Origin: Micromonospora sp. M71_S20
GTDB taxonomy: Bacteria; Actinomycetota; Actinomycetes; Mycobacteriales; Micromonosporaceae
Direction of reading: 5' to 3'
Assembly: GCF_003664255.1 (NCBI RefSeq)
Contig: NZ_RCCV01000001.1
Coordinates: 3,596,001 to 3,660,000, forward strand
DNA: 64,000 bases
Part shown: in pieces, positions 27,105-40,179 of the stretch
How positions within the stretch are numbered: position 1 is the stretch's first letter
How the letters are laid out: each line of letters begins with the position of its first letter
Notes under the pieces: generated by a model
Seen by the model: only the letters and a program-made list of their open reading frames with translations
Told to the model about the DNA's origin: nothing
Database searches by the model: none
Program-made: the position numbers and the translations under genes

Positions 27105-28284
27105 GGCGGACGGCGTAGCCGCTGTGCCGCAGGAAGTTGCCGGGCCGGTTCACGGACTCGAAGGAGACCCCGGCGGAGTCGGCGAGGCCGGGCGTCATCC
27201 GCCACATCTGGTCCTGGTACGGGTCGAACGGGTACGCGTCGACGCGGCCCACACCGTTGAGGTGCCGCACGAAGTGGTCCGGGAAGTTCGACGACTTCAG
27301 CCGGACCCAGTTCGGCGTACCCCACCGGCTGATCACTCCGTTGTACTCCGCCTCGGTGATGCCGACGATCGAGCCGTGTTTGGCGTTCAGCGGTGGGGTG
27401 TAGTCGCGCTGGTTCAGCATCGACCAGGAGTTGCTGCCGAGGTTGCCGGTCGACCACAGGTAGAAGTCGTTGTTGACCGGGCTGAACGAGTCACCCCAGA
27501 GCCACCAGCCGGCGCTGTCGTTGCGCCTGACGAGGTGCGCTGCCTCGATGGCGTTGCCCTGTCGCAGACCGCTGGTGTAGGTGGTGAAGCTGTGCGGAGC
27601 GCCCGTGCTCGACCGGGCGCCGTACAGATACCCGTCGGCCAGGTTCTTGTAGTACAGGTACGTGACGCCGCCGTCGACGTGGATGTCCGCGTCGAGCACC
27701 GGGAATCCGGGGCTGAAGTAGGTCTGTGGGGAGCTCACGGTGCGGAAGTCGGTCGTGTAGTTCACCAGGAAGAGGTCCGCGGTCGTGTTGGCGGAGTAGA
27801 CGATGGCGTACTGGCCGCGGCCGGCATCCCAGAAGACCGATGGTGCCCAGGTGTGGACGTTGGCGTAGGTGTGCATCCGGATGCGCCGGTACCCGGTGAA
27901 ACCGGTGAGGTTGGTCGAGTCGTACACGTGCAGGTACTGGCTGCTGCGGCTGAAGTCAACGCCGCGCAGGTCGGTGGCGACCACCACGAAGGTGCCGTCC
28001 TGCTTGCGGTGGATGAACGGGTCCCGGAGACCGAGTTCGCCGGCGGTCGGGGTGACGACCGGGGCGTTCTGGTTCAGCGGCGTCCAGTTCAGACCGTCCC
28101 GGCTGACGGCGAGGTGCAGGCCGTAGTCGGCCCCCGACTGGTTCGGCGACTCGGTGAAGTAGGTTTTGAGGTACGCGGTGTGGGTCGCGGCCGAGGCCGC
28201 CCGGGGGGTGATCGTCAGGCCGGCGGCGGTGGCCGCGCCGGTCGCGACCGCGCCCAGGGCGAAGGCTCGTCGGGTCAGGGCCAT
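27085..28284 (-). CDS. Tat-exported GH43 glycosidase, AbfB domain cut by a frameshift
   Basis: 399 residues as read. The N-terminus has a twin-arginine signal (TRRAFALGAVATGAATAAG). The GH43 propeller is complete: D in GLRDPFIHR, D in VLDADIHVDGG and E in AIEAAHL. The AbfB trefoil starts near residue 325 (KSSNFPDHFVRH) but the frame ends after GYAVRLSTTTP, because of a CTCTC run (27105-27101) with two extra bases. The catalytic domain should still fold; sugar binding is impaired. ATG 28284 follows AGGAAGG. An arabinose operator lies 169 bases upstream. Sequencing error cannot be ruled out. Confidence 0.82.
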   Translation of the reverse strand: MALTRRAFALGAVATGAATAAGLTITPRAASAATHTAYLKTYFTESPNQSGADYGLHLAVSRDGLNWTPLNQNAPVVTPTAGELGLRDPFIHRKQDGTFVVVATDLRGVDFSRSSQYLHVYDSTNLTGFTGYRRIRMHTYANVHTWAPSVFWDAGRGQYAIVYSANTTADLFLVNYTTDFRTVSSPQTYFSPGFPVLDADIHVDGGVTYLYYKNLADGYLYGARSSTGAPHSFTTYTSGLRQGNAIEAAHLVRRNDSAGWWLWGDSFSPVNNDFYLWSTGNLGSNSWSMLNQRDYTPPLNAKHGSIVGITEAEYNGVISRWGTPNWVRLKSSNFPDHFVRHLNGVGRVDAYPFDPYQDQMWRMTPGLADSAGVSFESVNRPGNFLRHSGYAVRLSTTTP

Positions 28285-28452
28285 GGGTGACCTTCCTCGT
28301 GGTGGTGGTGCGACGGGGCGGGGCGGGGCGGGACTCTGCCGAGCCGGATGGACGACGGCCGTGGCTCGACGCCCGTCGGATGCGTGTCGCGCCGCCCCGC
28401 CGGCCGCCGGGAGACGCCCGGCAGAGGCAGTCACAGCCATGCATACGGCTCT

Positions 28453-28468
28453 ATGTTATCGCTAACAT
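28453..28468 (-). promoter_or_regulatory. Arabinose-regulon operator 5
   Basis: ATGTTATCGCTAACAT, the most symmetric copy. It lies between the leftward GH43 gene and the rightward GH64 gene; by function it belongs to the GH43 gene. Confidence 0.7.
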
Positions 28469-28590
28469 AACCGGCGGGCTGGTGCATGGCAAGGCATGAC
28501 CGCCGGGGAGCGGCCGGTGTGGCAGTCGATCGACGGGCATGCGGTGCCCGGCCCGATCGAGCCGGGAGGAAGCACATCGGCATGTGTCTA

Positions 28591-28638
28591 TTGACAGGAG
28601 AGCCGCCTCGGCCCGACGCTGAGAGAGCGCTCTCTCAG
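28591..28638 (+). promoter_or_regulatory. GH64 promoter with 20-bp palindromic operator
   Basis: TTGACA (28591-28596) is the -35. The perfect palindrome CTGAGAGAGC/GCTCTCTCAG (28619-28638) sits over the -10 to start region. It is of the GC-centred LacI/CebR type. The same 16-bp core, one base different, precedes the GH55 gene at 44175. Confidence 0.75.
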
Positions 28639-28666
28639 TCGCCACCACCCCTGAGGAGGACCTTTC

Positions 28667-30265
28667 GTGAAGCTACGAAGAAGGCTGCTCGCCGCCGTGT
28701 CCGCGCTGGTCGCCGCCGTCCCGGTGACCCTCGCCGCATCCCCCGCCCACGCCGTCGGCCCCGCGCTGCTGCCCGTCACGGTCACCAACAGCACCGGCCG
28801 CGGCGAGGCCGTCCACCTGTACGTGATCGGCGTGCAGCTGTCCAGCGGCCGCCTCGGCTACGTCAACCAGGGCGGCACCTTCGTCCCGTGGTCGGGCGGA
28901 CAGCTCCCGCCGTCGCCCGCGCCGGACGCGTCGATCCCGGGCCCCGGCAACGGCGGCAGCACGACCATCCGGTTCCCGCGCGGGTTCTCTGGCCGCGTCT
29001 ACTTCTCCTTCGGCGAGAAGCTGAAGTTCTTCCTCACCCCGGACGGCCTGGTCCAACCCGCGCCGTGGGCGGCCGGCGACGCCAACCGCGACATCCTGTT
29101 CGACTGGAGCGAGTTCACCTACAACGACGCCGGACTGTGGCTCAACAGCTCGCAGGTCGACATGTTCGCGGTGCCGCACGCGGTCACGGTGACCGGTGCC
29201 ACCGGCGTCACCAAGCGCACCGGTGACGTCGTCGCGGGAGGCCGCAACGCGATCATCGAGGGCGTCCGGTCCCAGCCGGGCTGGGCCAACACGGTCCACA
29301 CCCGCTCCGACGGGACGGTGTTGCGGGTGCTCGCGCCCGGCAAGGCGGCCGGCGCCGGCCTGTTCAGCGCCACCTACCTGGACTCCTACATCGCGTCGGC
29401 CTGGAACGCGTACACGACCAAAACGCTGACCGTGGTGCCGTTCGCCGACCAGCCGAACACCCGCTACTTCGGGCGGACCTCGGGCAACGTCATGACCTTC
29501 ACCAACAGCGCCGGCCAGCGGGTCGCCTCCTTCAACCGGCCCTCCTCGGCGAGCGTCTGGGGCTGCGACGGCGACCTGCCCGCACCCAACGACCCGGTCG
29601 TCGGCCCGATCTCCCGGACGCTCTGCGCCGCGCTGAACCGGGGCACGCTCGGCACCATCGACACCCAGCCCAGCACCAACGCCGCCGAGTTCTACCGCAA
29701 CAACCCGACGAACCACTACGCCCGCGTCATCCACGCCAACATGACCGACGGCAAGGCGTACGCCTTCGCCTTCGACGACGTCGGCGCGTTCGAGTCCCTG
29801 GTCCACGACGGCGACCCCCGCGCGGCCGGGATCGTCCTGAGCCCGTTCGGCGCCACCGGTGGCGGACCGGGGAACCCCGGCGGCGCGGTACCCGTGCTGA
29901 GCAACTGGAACAACAAGTGCATCGACGTGCCGAACGCGAACTTCGTCGACCGCGCGCAGTTGCAGATGTGGAGCTGCAACGGCACCGACGCGCAGAAGTG
30001 GACGTTCACCGGCGACACCGTGCGCAGCCAGAACAACAAGTGCATGGACGTCGACGGCGGCGCGACCGGCAACGGCGCGGTCGTCCAGCTCTACACGTGC
30101 AACGGTACGGGCGCGCAGCGGTTCACCCTGACCGCGGCCGGTGACCTGGTCAACGTCCAGGCCGGCAGGTGCGTCGACATCCGGGAGTGGAACAGCGCCG
30201 ACGGCGCGAAGCTCCAGCTCTGGGACTGCGCGGGCACCGCCAACCAGAAGTGGCGCAAGGGCTGA
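28667..30265 (+). CDS. Secreted GH64 endo-beta-1,3-glucanase with ricin-type (CBM13) domain
   Basis: 532 residues. A Sec signal ends at SPAHA (about residue 29). The GH64 domain (about 34-395) has E149 (FDWSEFTYND) and D165 (SSQVDMFAVP), 16 apart as in the known laminaripentaose-producing enzyme (E154, D170). The last 125 residues form a ricin-type trefoil with three repeats ending in QKWTF, QRFTL and QKWRK. It splits beta-1,3-glucan of fungal walls or laminarin. GTG 28667 follows GAGGAGGA. It carries its own palindromic operator. Confidence 0.92.
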   Translation: MKLRRRLLAAVSALVAAVPVTLAASPAHAVGPALLPVTVTNSTGRGEAVHLYVIGVQLSSGRLGYVNQGGTFVPWSGGQLPPSPAPDASIPGPGNGGSTTIRFPRGFSGRVYFSFGEKLKFFLTPDGLVQPAPWAAGDANRDILFDWSEFTYNDAGLWLNSSQVDMFAVPHAVTVTGATGVTKRTGDVVAGGRNAIIEGVRSQPGWANTVHTRSDGTVLRVLAPGKAAGAGLFSATYLDSYIASAWNAYTTKTLTVVPFADQPNTRYFGRTSGNVMTFTNSAGQRVASFNRPSSASVWGCDGDLPAPNDPVVGPISRTLCAALNRGTLGTIDTQPSTNAAEFYRNNPTNHYARVIHANMTDGKAYAFAFDDVGAFESLVHDGDPRAAGIVLSPFGATGGGPGNPGGAVPVLSNWNNKCIDVPNANFVDRAQLQMWSCNGTDAQKWTFTGDTVRSQNNKCMDVDGGATGNGAVVQLYTCNGTGAQRFTLTAAGDLVNVQAGRCVDIREWNSADGAKLQLWDCAGTANQKWRKG

Positions 30266-30272
30266 CCCGCTC

Positions 30273-30304
30273 GGCGGATGGCGGCGACCCCGTCGCCATC
30301 CGCC
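30273..30304 (+). terminator. Terminator of the GH64 gene
   Basis: Perfect 11-bp stem (30273-30283 with 30294-30304), 10-base loop, 7 bases after the stop. Confidence 0.7.
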
Positions 30305-30450
30305 CCGGCCCGGACCGTCGGGGCGACCGGCGTCCGTCGCGTCCGCTGTGCCATCGTGGTGCTGCCATCGGACGTGCCGGACACCGGCATCCGGCAGGTG
30401 CCGCGACGCCGCCGCGCCGGCCGTGGCGTCGACGGGAAGGGGAGCGGGCG

Positions 30451-31587
30451 ATGGGGGAGCAACGGTCCGGGCCGCTCAGCGGCATCCTGGTCGCCGACTT
30501 CTCGCGGATCCTCGCCGGACCGTACGCGACGATGCTCCTCGCCGACCTCGGCGCCGAGGTGATCAAGGTCGAAGGGCCCGGCGGGGACGACACCCGGACC
30601 TGGATGCCGCCCGTGCGCGAGGGCACCTCCACCTACTACCTCGGCGTCAACCGCAACAAGCGGTCCATCGCCCTCGACCTCGCCGACCCCGCCGACCTGG
30701 ACGTCGCCCGGGAACTCGTGCGCCGCGCCGACGTGATGATCCAGAACTTCCGGCCCGGTGGCCTGCGGCGCTTCGGCCTCGACTACGACAGCGTCGCCGC
30801 CGTCAACGAGCGGATCGTCTACGCCTCGATCAGCGGGTTCGGCGCCGGTGCCGGTGCCAGCCTGCCCGGCTACGACCTCGTGGTCCAGGCCGCGTCCGGC
30901 CTGATGAGCCTCACCGGCGAGCCGGACGGCCCGCCCTACAAGGCCGGGGTCGCCGTGTTCGACGTGATCGCGGGCCTGCACGCGGCCGTCGGCATCCTCG
31001 CCGCCCTGCACCACCGCGACCGCTGCGGCACCGGCCAGCACGTCGAGGTGGACCTGCTCTCCTCCGCGCTGTCCGGCCTGGTCAACCAGACCAGCGGCCA
31101 CGTCGCCGGTGGCGCGACGCCGTTCCGGATGGGCAACGGGCACCCGAGCCTGTTCCCGTACGAACCGCTGCCCACCGCCGACGGCGACCTCGTCGTCATC
31201 GCCGGCAACGACGGCCAGTTCCGTAAGCTGTGCCAGGTCCTCGGCCTGCCGGAACTGCCCGACGACCCCCGGTTCGGGCGCAACCAGGACCGCACGGTCA
31301 ACCGGGAGGCCCTGCGGCCCCTCCTGGTCGCGCGACTGGTGCGGCGGACCCGCGACGAGTGGTTCCGGGACCTGCGCGCGGCGGGCGTGCCGTGCGCCCC
31401 GATCAACACGGTCGCCGGGGGCGTCGACCTGGCCCGGGAACTCGGGCTCGACCCGGTGGTCTCCGCCGGCGGCGTGCCCGGCATCCGCCACCCGATCGGC
31501 CTCACCGCCACCCCGGCGCGCTACGACCTGCCGCCGCCCGGGCTCGACGAGCACGGCGACGAGATCCGCAACTGGCTGGCCGGCTGA
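30451..31587 (+). CDS. CaiB/BaiF-type (class III) CoA transferase
   Basis: 378 residues. It opens with GPLSGILVADFSRILAGPYA, the family hallmark, followed by ADLGAEVIKVE. The catalytic Asp that forms the acyl-anhydride is D171 (AVFDVIAGLHA), at the place of formyl-CoA transferase D169. The family moves CoA between organic acids; the substrate is not set by sequence. No dehydrogenase or hydratase adjoins. The start is set by GGAAGGGGAG before ATG 30451. Confidence 0.88.
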   Translation: MGEQRSGPLSGILVADFSRILAGPYATMLLADLGAEVIKVEGPGGDDTRTWMPPVREGTSTYYLGVNRNKRSIALDLADPADLDVARELVRRADVMIQNFRPGGLRRFGLDYDSVAAVNERIVYASISGFGAGAGASLPGYDLVVQAASGLMSLTGEPDGPPYKAGVAVFDVIAGLHAAVGILAALHHRDRCGTGQHVEVDLLSSALSGLVNQTSGHVAGGATPFRMGNGHPSLFPYEPLPTADGDLVVIAGNDGQFRKLCQVLGLPELPDDPRFGRNQDRTVNREALRPLLVARLVRRTRDEWFRDLRAAGVPCAPINTVAGGVDLARELGLDPVVSAGGVPGIRHPIGLTATPARYDLPPPGLDEHGDEIRNWLAG

Positions 31588-31596
31588 CGCCGTACC

Positions 31597-31630
31597 CGCT
31601 ACGCCTGCCGTCTCGCTACGCCTGCCGTCT
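31597..31630. repeat. 17-bp tandem repeat, two copies
   Basis: CGCTACGCCTGCCGTCT occurs at 31597-31613 and 31614-31630, with a partial third CGCT. It lies just after the CoA-transferase stop. The rest of 31588-31857 has no gene; it must hold the kdp promoter, but I cannot name the boxes. Confidence 0.7.
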
Positions 31631-31857
31631 CGCTCTCGCCACGCCGGCCGCCGCGCCTGCCGGGCGGTGATCCGGTAGGAGGTCGCCGGTGAGCGGCGTC
31701 ACGCCGGAGCCCGGCCGCGTGAAGAAGGCGTCAAGAAACGCGTCGCCGCCGTCATGATCGCGTGATGACCCCTGTCCCTCGCGGAGCCACGGAGTTTCGA
31801 TTGCCCGGCACGGCCGGAAGGCGGTCGTGACGAGCGGTTCCGGCAAGAGGAGTCAGC

Positions 31858-31941
31858 GTGTCCGACGTGGTGTTCGTCCTGGTGACGGTGGGGCTGTTCG
31901 CCGCACTCGTCCTCGTGGTGAGGGGTGTGGAGAAGCTGTGA
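31858..31941 (+). CDS. 27-residue membrane peptide at the head of the kdp operon
   Basis: GTG 31858 opens [20 protein letters not shown], then VRGVEKL, one membrane helix with a short basic tail. AGAGGAGTCAGC precedes it, a good ribosome site. Its stop overlaps the kdpF start (GTGA), so it is co-translated with kdpF. It is not KdpF and looks like a second small subunit; similar peptides head kdp operons in other actinomycetes as I recall. Role unknown: perhaps stabilising KdpFABC. Confidence 0.7.
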   Translation: MSDVVFVLVTVGLFAALVLVVRGVEKL

Positions 31942-32027
31942 ACGCCGTCGATGCCGTCGGCCTGGTGCTGGCGCTGGGCCTGGGTGTGTTCATGGTCGTC
32001 GCGTTGCTGTTCCCGGAGCGCTTCTGA
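31938..32027 (+). CDS. kdpF: Potassium-transporting ATPase small subunit KdpF
   Basis: 29 residues, one membrane helix, ending in the KdpF signature LLFPERF. It overlaps the upstream peptide by 4 bases and kdpA by 1 (TGATG). KdpF stabilises the KdpABC complex in the membrane. Confidence 0.88.
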   Translation: MNAVDAVGLVLALGLGVFMVVALLFPERF

Positions 32028-33682
32028 TGTCCACGACGGCAGCCGGCGCCCTCTTCGTCATGTCCCTGGTGGTGGCCCTGGTCGCCGTCCACCGGCCGTT
32101 CGGCGACCACCTGTATCGGGCGGTCGCCGGGACCCGGCACTCGCGCCTCGAGCGCGGTATCTTCCGCCTGGTGGGGGTCGACCCGGCCGCCGGGCAGACC
32201 TGGGGCGTGTACGCCCGGGGCGTACTGGCCTTCTCCGCCGTGTCGATCCTGTTCCTGTACGCCTTCCAGCGGTGGCAGGACCACCTGTGGCTGTCGCTCG
32301 GCCGCGACCCGGTCGTCGCCCACGGCGCCTGGAACACGGCGGTGTCGTTCGTGACCAACACGAACTGGCAGTGGTACCCGGGCGAGTCGACGATGGGCCA
32401 CCTGGTGCAGATGGCCGGCCTGGCGGTGCAGAACTTCGTCTCCGCCGCCGTCGGGATCGCCGTGGCGGTGGCCCTGGTCCGTGGCTTCGTCCGTGCCCGC
32501 ACCGGTGAGCTGGGCAACTTCTGGGTCGACCTGACCCGGATCACGCTGCGGGTCCTGCTGCCCGTCGCGGTCGTCGGGGCGCTGGTGCTGATGGCCGGCG
32601 GGGTGGTGCAGAACCTCTCCGGCGGCACCGACGTCGCCACCCTGGCCGGTGGCGCCCAGACCGTCACCGGCGGGCCGGTGGCCAGCCAGGAAGTGATCAA
32701 GCAGCTCGGCACCAACGGCGGTGGCTTCTACAACGCCAACAGCGCGCACCCCTTCGAGAACCCGACCCCCTGGACGAACTGGATCGAGATCTTCCTGATC
32801 CTGCTGATCCCGTTCAGCCTGCCGCGCGTCTTCGGCCGGATGGTCGGCCAGACCCGGCAGGGCCACGCGATCGTCGCGGTCATGGCCGTCCTCGCGATCG
32901 CGAGCGTCACGTTGACCAACGCCTTCGAGCTCGCCGCCGGCGGCACCGTCCCGCAGTCCGTCGGTGCCGCGCTGGAGGGCAAGGAGGTCCGCTTCGACGT
33001 GTCGAACTCGGCCACCTTCGCCGCCGCGACGACGCTCACCTCGACCGGGGCGGTGAACTCGTTCCACGACTCGTACACCGCGCTGGGGGGCATGATGACG
33101 CTGGGCAACATGATGCTAGGCGAGGTCGCGCCGGGCGGCGTCGGCGCCGGCCTCTACGGAATGCTGGTCCTCGCCCTGATCACGGTGTTCGTGGCCGGGC
33201 TCATGGTCGGCCGCAGCCCCGAGTACGTGGGCAAGAGGATCGGCTCGCGCGAGATCCGCCTGGCCTCGCTGTATTTCCTGGTCACCCCGGCCCTCGTGCT
33301 GGTCGGCACCGCCGCCGCCTTCGCCACCGGCAACCACGTGACCGCGCTGAACGTCGGCCCGCACGGCCTCACCGAGGTGCTCTACGCGTTCACCTCGGCC
33401 AGCAACAACAACGGCTCGGCCTTCGCCGGCATCACGGTGAGCACGCCGTGGTGGAACACCGCACTGGGCCTGTGCATGCTGCTCGGCCGGTTCCTGCCGA
33501 TCATCTTCGTGCTCGCCCTGGCCGGCTCGCTGGCCCGCCAGCGCCCCGTGCCCGCCTCCGCGGGCACCCTGCCGACCCACCGCCCCCTGTTCGTCGCGAT
33601 GGTCGCCGGCGTCACGGTGATCCTCGTGGCGCTGACCTTCCTGCCCGCGCTCGCGCTCGGCCCGCTGGCCGAAGGGCTGTGA
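32027..33682 (+). CDS. kdpA: Potassium-transporting ATPase, K+-channel subunit KdpA
   Basis: 551 residues, about 10 membrane helices, member of the SKT channel superfamily. The four selectivity-loop regions can be picked out: [36 protein letters not shown] and ASNNNGSAF. It passes K+ to KdpB under severe K+ limitation. The ATG at 32027 overlaps the kdpF stop. KdpB follows within 25 bases. Confidence 0.96.
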   Translation: MSTTAAGALFVMSLVVALVAVHRPFGDHLYRAVAGTRHSRLERGIFRLVGVDPAAGQTWGVYARGVLAFSAVSILFLYAFQRWQDHLWLSLGRDPVVAHGAWNTAVSFVTNTNWQWYPGESTMGHLVQMAGLAVQNFVSAAVGIAVAVALVRGFVRARTGELGNFWVDLTRITLRVLLPVAVVGALVLMAGGVVQNLSGGTDVATLAGGAQTVTGGPVASQEVIKQLGTNGGGFYNANSAHPFENPTPWTNWIEIFLILLIPFSLPRVFGRMVGQTRQGHAIVAVMAVLAIASVTLTNAFELAAGGTVPQSVGAALEGKEVRFDVSNSATFAAATTLTSTGAVNSFHDSYTALGGMMTLGNMMLGEVAPGGVGAGLYGMLVLALITVFVAGLMVGRSPEYVGKRIGSREIRLASLYFLVTPALVLVGTAAAFATGNHVTALNVGPHGLTEVLYAFTSASNNNGSAFAGITVSTPWWNTALGLCMLLGRFLPIIFVLALAGSLARQRPVPASAGTLPTHRPLFVAMVAGVTVILVALTFLPALALGPLAEGL

Positions 33683-33702
33683 CCCCCATGAGGAAAGAGA
33701 CC

Positions 33703-35888
<2,186 letters not shown>

Positions 35889-35889
<1 letters not shown>

Positions 35890-36770
35890 TGCGCCTGCCC
35901 ACCTGGCTCTCCGCACACGTGGCCGCGCTGCGCGCGCTGCTGGTCCTCACGGTGCTGCTCGGCCTGGCCTACCCGCTCGCACTCGTCGGCGCCGGTCGGC
36001 TGCCCGGGCTGCGTGACAGGGCGGACGGGTCCCTGCTCAGCTCCGACGGCCGGCCGGTCGGCAGCGCGCTGATCGGTCAGGTGTTCACGGACGCCGACGG
36101 CGAGCCCCTGCGCCGCTACTTCCAGTCCCGGCCGTCGGCCGCCGGCGACGGCTACGACCCGACCTCCACCGCGGCGTCCAACCTCGGCCCGGAGAGCGTG
36201 GTCGACACGCTCGCGGCGGACCCGCGCGAGTCGAGCCGGAGCCTGCTCAGCCAGGTCTGCGCCCGCAGCCGCGCCGTCGGCGAACTCGAGGGCGTCGACG
36301 GCCGGCGTCCCTACTGCACCGCCGACGGCGTGGGAGCGGTGCTGGCGGTGTTCCGCGCGGACGGGCTGACCGGCCCCGTCACCCGGGTCGTCAGCGTCAA
36401 CCAGAGCGTGCCGGCCATCCCGTTCCTCACCGCGTACCAGGGGGTGGCCGTGGAGCTGGCCCGGCCCGGCGAGGACCTCGTGGTCGCCGGAGGGCTGATC
36501 GTGCCGGTCCGCGGCGACGCCCCGCAGGCCCCCGCCGTGCCCGCCGACGCGGTCACCGCCAGCGGCAGCGGCCTCGACCCGCACATCAGTCCGGCGTACG
36601 CCGACATCCAGGTGGCCCGGGTGGCCCGCGAGCGTGGCGCGGATCCGATGGTGGTCCGGCGTCTCGTCGCCGAGCACACCCGTGGGCGGGCGCTCGGCTT
36701 CATGGGCGCCCCCGCCGTCGACGTGCTCGCCCTCAACCTCGCCCTCGACGAGGCGCTGCCCGTCGCGTGA
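35889..36770 (+). CDS. kdpC: Potassium-transporting ATPase subunit KdpC
   Basis: 293 residues, longer than the usual 190. One N-terminal membrane helix (about 15-35) precedes an extracytoplasmic domain. Family motifs: GSALIGQVF, YFQSRPSAAGDGYDPTSTAASNLGP and SGSGLDPHISPAYADIQV. The extra length is an insert at about residues 130-200 (around RPYCTADGVGAVLAVF and VVSVNQSVPAIPF). KdpC helps the pump bind ATP and assemble. It overlaps kdpB by 1 base. Confidence 0.93.
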
Positions 36771-36862
36771 GCGTCGGCGTGGGGCGGGGCCAGCTCACCC
36801 CGCCCCACCCGTGGTCCGTGGTCCGACGGCCGGCCGTGCCGGTGATCAGGGAGGATGTCTGC

Positions 36863-39411
36863 GTGCCCAGGGGAGAACTGCGCATCTACCTCGGGGCCGC
36901 GCCCGGCGTCGGCAAGACGTACGCGATGCTGGAGGAGGCCCGGCGACGCGCCGGGCGCGGCACCGACGTGGTGGTCGGCCTGGTCGAGACCCACGGCCGC
37001 GCCCAGACCGCCGCGATGCTCGGCGACCTGGAGGTGTTGCCGCGTCGGGTGGTGACCTACCGAGGCGCCGCGTTCACCGAGATGGACCTCGACGCGGTGC
37101 TGGCCCGTCGGCCCGAGGTCGCCGTGGTCGACGAGCTGGCCCACACCAACGTGCCCGGCTCCCGTCACGAGAAGCGCTGGCAGGATGTCCAGGAACTCCT
37201 CGACGCCGGCATCAGCGTCCTGTCGACCGTCAACGTCCAGCACCTCGAATCGGTCAACGACGTCGTCGCGCGCATCACCGGCACCACCCAGCGGGAGACG
37301 GTGCCCGACGCGGTGGTCCGCGCCGCCGGGCAGGTCGAGCTGGTCGACATGACCCCGGAGGCGCTGCGCCGCCGGATGGTTCACGGCAACATCTACCCAC
37401 CCGACCGGATCGACGCGGCCCTCGGCAACTACTTCCGGATCGGCAACCTCACGGCCCTGCGCGAGCTGGCCCTGCTGTGGCTGGCCGACAAGGTCGACGA
37501 GCAGCTCGGCGCATACCGCGCCCAGCAGGGCATCTCCGAGACCTGGGAGGCCCGCGAGCGGGTGGTGGTGGCGCTCACCGGCGGGCCGGAGGGCGCGACG
37601 CTGGTCCGTCGTGCCGCGCGGGTCGCGGCCCGCAGCAAGGGCGCGGACCTGCTCGCCGTGCACGTCGCCCGCAGCGACGGGCTGGCCGGCGCCGACCCGG
37701 CGCAGCTCGCCCGGCAGCGTGTCCTGGTGGAGAGCCTCGGGGGCACGTACCACCAGGTGCTCGGCACCGACATCCCGGCGGCGCTGCTCGACTTCGCCCG
37801 GGGCGTCAACGCCACGCAGCTGGTGCTCGGCGCGAGCCGGCGCGGGCGGTTCGCGCAGCTCTTCTCCCGCGGCGTCGGGGTGACCACCACGGCGCTGTCC
37901 GGGCCGATCGACGTGCATCTGGTCACCCATCCGCAGGTCGGACGGGGGCGGCGCGGCGCGGGCGTGCCGGCCGCGCTGTCGCGGCGGCGCCGGCTGCTCG
38001 GCTTCGGCCTCGCCGGGCTCGGCATGCCGCTGCTGACCGTGCTGCTGCGCGCGCTGCCGGACCTCAGCCTCACCAACGACATCCTGCTCTTCCTCACCGG
38101 CGTCGTCGGGGTCGCGCTGGTCGGCGGGCTGTGGCCGGCGCTGGTCGCCGCGCTCGGCAGCTCCCTGCTGCTCAACTGGTTCTTCACGCCCCCGTTCCGG
38201 ACGTTGACCATCGCCGAGGCCGACAACCTGCTCGCCCTGGGCGTTTTCGTCGCCGTCGCCGTCGCCGTCAGCGGGGTCGTCGACGTCGCGGCGCGGCGCA
38301 CCAGGGAGGCCGCGCGTGCCTCCGCCGACGCGCAGACCCTGGCCACGGTGGCCGGTGGCGTCCTACGCGGCGAGCGGCCGCTGCCCGCGCTGCTGGACCG
38401 GCTGCGCGAGACGTTCGGGCTGCGCGCGGTCAGCGTCCTCGAACTGGTGGCCGACGCCGGGGGTCGGCCGGGGCGGGCCAGCGAGGACGAGGCGTGGCGC
38501 ATCGTGGCCAGCGTCGGCGAGGACCCGGCGGGCAACCCGGGCGCGGGCGAGACGGCCGTGCCGGTGGACGACCGGCTCACCGTGGTGCTCTCGGGCCGGC
38601 GGCTGGAGGCGGCGGACCGGCGCGTCGTGGAGGCGTTCGCCGCCCAGGCCGCCGTCGCGCTGCGGCAGGAACGCCTCGCCGAGGAGGCGGCCAGCGCCCG
38701 GCCGCTCGCCGAGGCCGACCGGATGCGTACGGCGCTGCTCGCCGCGGTCAGCCACGACCTGCGCACGCCGCTGGCCTCGGCGAAGGCCGCGGTGAGCAGC
38801 CTGCGCAGCCCCGACGTCGAGTTCGACGCGGCCGACCGCGAGGAGCTGCTGGCCACCGCCGACGAGTCCCTGGACCGGCTCGGCCGGCTCGTGGCGAACC
38901 TGCTGGACATGAGCCGCCTACAGGCCGGTGTCCTCGGCGTGACCCGCGTGCCGCTCGGGTTGGAGGACGTGGTGCCCCGGGCCCTGGACGAACTGGGTCC
39001 GGCGGCCGCCGACGTCAGCACCGACATCCCCGCCGACCTGCCCGCCGCCACCGCCGACCCGGGGCTGCTGGAACGGGTGCTGGTCAACATCGTCGCCAAC
39101 GCGCTGCGGCACAGCCCGCCCGGGCGGCCCCCGGCCATCACCGCCAGCGCCCACGCCGGGCAGGTGGAGTTGCGGGTCGTCGACACCGGCCCCGGCATCC
39201 CCGAGGACCAGTGGGAGCACGTCTTCCTGCCGTTCCAGCGCCTCGGCGACCGGGACAACGCCACCGGCGTCGGTCTCGGCCTGGCCCTGTCCCGTGGTCT
39301 CGCCGAGGCCATGGGTGGCAGCATCACCCCCGAGACCACGCCCGGGGGCGGTCTCACCATGGTGCTGCGGTTGCCCGCCGCCACCCCGAGCGTCGCGGAG
39401 GGGCAGCAGGA

Positions 39412-39415
<4 letters not shown>
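36863..39415 (+). CDS. kdpD: Potassium-sensing histidine kinase KdpD
   Basis: 850 residues. Order of parts: KdpD N-terminal domain with Walker A GAAPGVGKT (11-19), a Usp-like domain (about 230-350), four membrane helices near 380-490, a GAF-like domain, HisKA with AAVSHDLRTPLAS, and HATPase with NIVANALRHSP and DTGPGIPE. It senses low K+ and phosphorylates KdpE. GTG 36863 is chosen: AGGGAGG (36848-36854) is 8 bases upstream and the protein then starts like known KdpD (VPRGELRIYLGAAPG). GTG 36767 gives a longer frame that overlaps kdpC. Confidence 0.94.
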
Positions 39416-40095
<680 letters not shown>

Positions 40096-40097
40096 GC

Positions 40098-40118
40098 GCG
40101 GTCGGGGCACCCGACCGC
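40098..40118 (+). terminator. Terminator of the kdp operon
   Basis: Perfect 9-bp stem (40098-40106 with 40110-40118), GCA loop, 2 bases after the kdpE stop. Confidence 0.75.
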
Positions 40119-40179
40119 CGACCGCGCGGCCGCCCTCCTACCCCGGAGGGGTGCGACCGCGCGGCCGGTGTCCGGCGGC

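Noticed and set aside
28153..28284. GH43 signal region as a transposon scar because of the frameshifted gene
   Set aside because: No inverted repeats, target duplications or transposase are seen near either GH43 gene.
31597..31630. Tandem repeat as the start of a CRISPR array
   Set aside because: Copies are directly adjacent with no spacers, and there are no cas genes.
36767..36862. KdpD starting at GTG 36767
   Set aside because: The added 32 residues are not KdpD-like; GTG 36863 has AGGGAGG and gives the usual N-terminus.
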